In this document: positions 17,752 to 22,743 of the stretch, piece after piece
How positions within the stretch are numbered: the first letter of the stretch is position 1
How the letters are laid out: every line of letters starts with the position of its first letter
NCBI GenBank assembly: GCA_027596195.1
Contig: JADGJG010000358.1
Coordinates: forward strand, 1-22,743
Origin: Podochytrium sp. JEL0797
Lineage: Eukaryota; Chytridiomycota; Chytridiomycetes; Chytridiales; Chytriomycetaceae
Direction of reading: 5' to 3'
DNA length: 22,743 nt
Program-made: the position numbers and the translations under genes
Notes under the pieces: model-generated
Told to the model about the DNA's origin: nothing
Seen by the model: the letters and a program-made list of their open reading frames with translations, nothing else
Databases searched by the model: none

Positions 17752-17798
17752 TTTTGGCGATCGCGTGGCCTTCTGAGATTTTCACTTTTGGACACGAA

Positions 17799-20700
17799 AT
17801 GAATCCGCTCCTGGAGCCGACCTGCCCGCCTTGTTTCGACTGCCACCTGACGGGCTTCCCCTGCCACCACTCTGCGAATTGCTCTGACGCGAATGGGCGC
17901 TGCGACTGCGTCGTTCCCGGCCTCGGCGGTGATGACTGCACCACTGCTCTCTGCGGGTCGCTGGCCGAGCGAAGGGGGAAGCCGGCGCCGGGCGAGTACT
18001 GCGAATGCGACGACGGGTAAACATCCTTGTTTCGAATACGAAGCCTCACTCGCTTTAGCTTCGCAGGAAACACCTGCAACGTGTGCACAACAAACAACGC
18101 TTGCAATCCACTCGTCGAACAGGGAAACGCAACCTGCTACACAGGAACTACTCTCGTCAATGAGAACCACATGGAATGCAAAGTCACGAGTTGAGTACCT
18201 CCACCCAAAAACAAAATAAGACTCACACTCCACCCAGATGAAGGTGTCGTCAGAAACCTCAAAAAATCCGCAGAAGTCACATTCACCTGCTCAAAACACG
18301 ACGCCTCCTGCGCATTCCAGTTCTGGGTCGCAGGCTCTGAATCCTTCTACTGCGCTCTCAACAACTGCGCCTTCACCACCCTCCACGAACACGCCAAAAA
18401 CAAATCCACCGTCGCATGCAAAAACCTCGATTGCCGCTGTCTCCCCGGAAAAACTTTGTGCGGAGAACCCGGAAGCATCGATCTTACGGACTGGATGATT
18501 GACCCAGATGAAGGCCCCACGGGTCCCGCGACGTTCACTTGCGATGAAACCGAAACCTTCAGCAACCATTCGTGCAAATTCCAGGAACCTCACATGACGA
18601 CCCTGATTCGACTCATTAGTCAAGAAGATTATTTCGCTCTCAGTTGTAACGCAGGCGAATGCATGCATGTCACACAAGTGCCTGGGTATGTGCGGCCTCC
18701 GCCGCGGAATGTGTTTAGTCCGCTTGCCGTGGGGATTTTGATAACGTCGGGATTGGCCATTGCCCTCGTTATTTTCTTTTCGATAACGTTGCTGCAAAAC
18801 AGGCGGGGTGGGGGTGTCCTCTTGGACAACGATGAGGACGACGATGCGATTGGGTTGGGAAGGGATGAGACGGAGAATCACCAAAGGGCGTTGATGGCTG
18901 GACATGTTGCTTGCGATGTTGGGTTTTTGAATGTGGGGTACGTTTTGACGGACGGGCACGCTTCCGCCCACTCGCAGAGGAGTGCGGTTGCTGCTGGGGA
19001 TACCGAAGAAGAGAGCGAATCCTTGTTGGGACATCAGCATGATTTGGAAGGTCAGAATGGAATGCAACCGGATGAGGTGGAAGGGAAGGTCATTCTGAAG
19101 GGAATTCATGGATCCGTCAAGTCGGGACAATTGATGGCCATCATGGGTGGTAGCGGAGCAGGCAAATCAACCTTCTTGGATATTTTGGCGCACCGAAACA
19201 AGCCCGGGTTGGTCCAAGGCGATATCTTGGTGAACGGCAAGAAACTCGAGAAACGCGAGTACCGGAAAATCTTTGGGTGAGTGCATTTACTCACTGTTTT
19301 ATCTATAACTCATCCCTCAACACGCGTTTTCAGCTACGTCGACCAAGAAGACGCCCTCATGCCCACCCAAACCGTCCAAGAATCCATCCTCCACTCAGCC
19401 CTCCTCCGCCTCCCGCGCTCCATGTCTCGCCAAGCCAAACTCAAACGTGTACACGAAACCATGACGGAACTCGACATTCTCCACATTGCCAACGAACGCA
19501 TCGGGTCCTCCATGACGGGATCCCGGGGCATCTCTGGCGGTGAAAAAAGACGCGTGAGCATCGCGTGTGAACTCGTCACGTCGCCTTCGATTCTATTTTT
19601 GGATGAACCAACTTCCGGACTGGACGCGTACAATGCGTTTAATGTTGTCGAGTGTTTGGCGCAGTTGGCGTCCGTGTACCAACGCACCGTGATTTTCACG
19701 ATTCATCAACCGCGGTCTGATATTTACGCGTTATTTGACGAGTTGGTGCTTCTTGCCAAGAAGCGTTTGGTTTATTCTGGGCCTGCGAAGGAAGCGATTG
19801 GGCATTTTGCGAGTCTCGGGTACGATATCCCACTCGGATTCAATGTGGCGGATTACTTGGTCGATTTGACCATGACTGCGATGGATATGCCGGAGGCAAC
19901 GGATTCGCCTGTTACTGCTCCCAATCAAACCGACGACGATCCCATCGATGAATTCGAGGAAGGCATCGTTTCTCTAGCGGGTGCTGTGACCACCACGCAA
20001 CTTTTCCCCATCACGACCGACGGCTTGTTTCAACCCAATCATGCTCGCGCTCCACCGAATTCAGCAATCGTGCCGCAAGTCTTGTCGCCAACCGCCACCG
20101 CTGCCCTTGCGCCGTTTGACGACCAGCAAGGGTGGGATCGACGCGGAAGTTTGGGGTCTGCCACCAAGAACGTGTGGGAGACGGGAAGCGTTGCGGCGAG
20201 TGTGAGTGGTGGCGCGGGTAGTGGGTGGGGCGATTCGGCGCCGGCGACGCCAACGGTGCAGGATGGGTTGTTGGTGTATCGACCGGAAGATGACGCGGGT
20301 GGGAGTAGCCAGGAGCAGCGGCAGGAGGTGGGTGTGACTGCGGGACCGCCGCCCATGTTGGTATTTGCGGATCCAGCCGAGACGAGCAGTGGGACCACGC
20401 GGGCAGCTCCAGGGTTCATGTCGGCGGCACAAAAGATGCGTCGGCTGCGGGGATTGACTAATATCAAGGCGGCGGTTCCGCTCCAGACGCTTGTCACGGG
20501 GTACCTCAAATCGAATATCTTTTTGAAGATTCGTGAGGACATTACGGCGAGTACTCGAATTGGGGAGGGTGGGGAAGCGAGGACGGGTTTGAGGAGATCG
20601 CGATCGATTGCGTCCTTCATGTCGCTGAATACGACGGATGCGATTCGATCGGCCGATTCGAACCAGCGGGCAACGATTTGGAGTCAATTCGTGATTTTGA

Positions 20701-21615
20701 ATTCGAGAACGTTCAAGAATCTTTATCGGTTTGAATCTGTCTCTTTTGTTGTGTTTTGTTGTCGCGCGTCTCTCACCCACTCCACTGTCCACAGAAACCC
20801 AGCCCTCCTCGCAACACATTACATGATCTCCCTCGTGGTCGCCGGAATCTGCGCAGGACTCTTTTACCAAGTCAAAGACGACATTGGCGGCTTCCAAAAC
20901 CGCATGGGACTCTTTTTTTTCGTGTGCGCCTTGTTTGGGTTCAGCGCCATCAGCGGCATGCAAGTCTTTTCTGCGGAGCGGCCGATTTTCATTCGCGAGC
21001 GGTCCAACAATTATTACAGTCCTTCTGTTTATTTCGTTTCCAAGGTATACACATTTTTGATTGGACACTTTCAAGCGAACACTAACCTCCAGTTTCCCTC
21101 AAAAGGTTCTCTTTGAATTCATCCCGTTACGCGTCGTCCCACCCCTCGTCTTTGGCATGATCTGTTACCACACCATCGGCCTGCGAACCGACCAAGTCTA
21201 TTACTTTCTCAAGTTCCTGTTGGTTCTCGTCCTCTTCAATCTCTGCTGTTCCTCCTGCTGCCTGACCATCAGCATCCTCTTCAAAAACTCTAGCCTCGCG
21301 ACCCTCCTCGCGACACTTGTGATGCTGTTCGAAATGCTATTCGGCGGGTTGTTGTTGAACAAGCAGACGATTCCGGGGTGGGCTTCTTGGATGTCCCACG
21401 CGAGTTTCTTCAACGCGGCTGTGGAAGCCTTGATTGTGAATGAGGTTGACGGGTTGACGCTTTATGAACAGAAATACGGGTTGTCGATTGATGTGCCGGG
21501 CGCGGTGATTTTGGGTGCGTTTGGGTTTGATACGAGGGCGTTTTGGGGGGATGTGGTGGTGTTGGGGGGGATGACTGTGGGGTTTTTGGTTGGGTTTGTG
21601 AGGGAGGAGAAGTGA
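17799..21615 (+). CDS. ADP1: ABCG transporter with EGF-like ectodomain, ADP1-like
   Basis: Exons 17799-18016, 18059-18189, 18238-19276, 19334-20728, 20795-21044 and 21106-21615 give 1180 residues. The cysteine-rich N-terminal region (TCPPCFDC, GGDDC, ALCGSL, CECDDGFAGNTCNVC, LCGEPGSIDLTD) matches the extracellular part of yeast Adp1. A membrane segment (about 276-300) and the ABC domain follow: Walker A GGSGAGKST near 420, signature SGGEKRR near 530, Walker B ILFLDEPTSGLD near 550 and IHQPRS near 585. The six-helix ABC2 domain contains FQNRMGLFFF, ERSNNYYSP and PLRVVPP. The linker between ABC and membrane domains is long, about 270 residues. Start codons at 17700-17718 would add a weak signal peptide (RRLPFLAIAW) but overlap the LRR gene. 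Intron 4 (66 bp) is stopless and in frame. The substrate is unknown. Confidence 0.9.
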
Positions 21616-22056
21616 AAGTGGAGGTTGAAACGGGGGGGTTGTCGGGAGGACGGTGGGGTTTTTGGTGAGGAATCTTTATGAGGGAGAAGAAATGAATATG
21701 TAATTTTAGTAAAGGGGGGAGGAATTCGGAGGGGCAAAAAAAAATGTGTTCCAGCCGGCGGAAAGAAGGTTCCAATCGCTTCCATGTTGAATAAAAGGAA
21801 GGCGGGTATGGATTGGTTTTTGGCTCTTCCTCTTTTTTTTCGGGTTCCTGGTAAAAAACGATGACAACATTTGTATTTTTAATCGCAGTGGATTTGTAAC
21901 ACTCGCACTCGAGAAGGAACGAGCGCACTTTTCAACATTATAGTATCGCGGTTAAAAAATGTTTCGTATATCGGTCGTCACGGGCATCCTCTGTGCCATA
22001 GTTTACGTTGGTTGTTTCATTTTGCGAGTTTCAAATTTTGTGTCGTCAAATCACTA
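21616..22056. other. Intergenic region between transporter and last velvet gene
   Basis: No gene is seen. The first about 100 bases are G-rich and continue the composition of the transporter's last exon. Short frames on the minus strand here are low-complexity and unsupported. The right part presumably holds the promoter of the velvet gene that starts near 22057. Confidence 0.5.
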
Positions 22057-22743
22057 ATGGAAGCCGGTCTTCCGATTACCAAGTACTTGCAATCTCATTG
22101 CCCCAGCACCATGTACCAGCAACCTCCGCAGCAGCTGGCGTACCGTCCAGACGATCGCCAGCAACCGTATCAACCCCAACCACAATGGACGGTTGCACCT
22201 GTTCCGCAACAAGCAGTTGAACCCGCGCTGCAACAGGTGCCTTTCTATCCTTCCCCCCCTCCCACCGCAATGATATCAGATCGTCGCTCCTCTTCTCCCG
22301 CCTCGTCGACCCTGACTTCTGACTTTCCGCTTGTTCATTAGTGTGCACAACAGCCTCTTGAGTCCAACATCCGGTTGGAGATCCTGCAACAACCCATCCG
22401 CGCGAGGGTGTGTGGATATTCCGTTTCCGATCGAAGAACCGTCCATCCACCTCCAGTGTGAGTTTGTGTTGGGTTTTGTGGGTGTGTGGGATGGGATGCT
22501 TCTTGGCCTGGTGGTGATCTTTGTAACATTTTTTGCCGAACAGTATCAAGATACACGGTCTCGATCAATACGAAACGAGCACGCTTGTCATGTATGCGTC
22601 GTTGTGGTCAAGGTGAGTCTTTTTCGGGGCGCGCCCCCAGTTTGTTCATTAGTTTCGACCCATTAGTCAATCTGAAACACCTCACTGAAACAAAATACCT
22701 AATTTGATTACTCGCAGTGATTGCCAACACGACGTTTCCCGTT
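22057..22743 (+). CDS. Velvet-domain regulator 5, partial (5' part)
   Basis: Exons 22057-22236, 22342-22457, 22544-22612 and 22718 to the window end. A Gln/Pro-rich N terminus (MYQQPPQQ, QQPYQPQPQW) precedes the velvet domain: IRLEILQQPIRARVCGYSV, DRRTVHPPPVIKIHGLDQ, MYASLWSSD. Introns 2 and 3 are phase 2 and fall exactly where they do in the four array genes, again enclosing a 69-bp exon. It lies on the opposite strand and 8 kb away from the array, and its sequence is distinct from both array types, so it is an older paralogue. A second start (ATG at 22111, better context) would remove 18 residues. The rest of the domain lies beyond the window. VelB or VosA identity cannot be decided. Confidence 0.85.

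Noticed and set aside
17670..18233. 187-codon minus-strand frame
   Set aside because: Antisense to the EGF-like exons of the transporter, which match Adp1 on the plus strand.
20061..21074. 337-codon minus-strand frame
   Set aside because: Antisense to the transporter and crosses its introns; Arg/His-rich translation without motifs.
1..22743. CRISPR arrays, tRNA or rRNA genes, insertion sequences
   Set aside because: No regularly spaced repeats, cloverleaf-like sequence or recognisable transposase was seen; the intron-rich genes indicate eukaryotic nuclear DNA.

Overview
The window looks like nuclear DNA of an early-diverging fungus, most likely a chytrid-type lineage. Genes are densely packed and carry many short GT-AG introns (about 42-120 bp). 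The gene content is fungal: an ERG25 sterol oxidase, a MATA-type HMG box protein, an ADP1-like ABC transporter with EGF-like ectodomain, and velvet-domain regulators. The lineage call is inference from content and intron style; no rRNA or marker gene is present.

Layout. 1-638: no convincing gene, but a 44-bp direct repeat. 639-1726 (+): C-4 methylsterol monooxygenase. 1793-2899 (+): J-domain protein with a Cys2/Cys2 motif and a tail carrying SUMO-type motifs. 2994-5428 and 5606-7160 (+): two related large proteins sharing an unusual DnaJ-like cysteine-rich module and an acidic-x-PLS motif. 7375-8182 (-): two adjacent 62-residue YABBY/HMG-like proteins with an intron at the same place. 8250-14197 (-): a velvet array made of a decayed velvet fragment followed by four intact genes, alternating short and long type. 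The array arose by duplication of a two-gene unit. 14385-14883: coding-like but apparently broken sequence. 14965-15894 (-): MATA-type HMG box protein. 16056-17751 (-): seven-exon LRR protein. 17799-21615 (+): ABCG/ADP1-like transporter, divergent from the LRR gene with almost no space between them. 22057-22743 (+): 5' part of another velvet gene, cut by the window end.

The central theme is DNA-binding regulators: five velvet genes plus a relic, two YABBY-like proteins and one HMG box protein lie within about 15 kb. In filamentous fungi velvet proteins form homo- and heterodimers that control sporulation and secondary metabolism. An alternating array of two paralogous types would supply several dimer combinations, but this functional reading is inference. 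All five intact velvet genes share a 69-bp exon bounded by phase-2 introns, which supports the gene models.

A second general feature is compositional. Many exons start C-rich and end G-rich on their own coding strand, often starting again after an intron.
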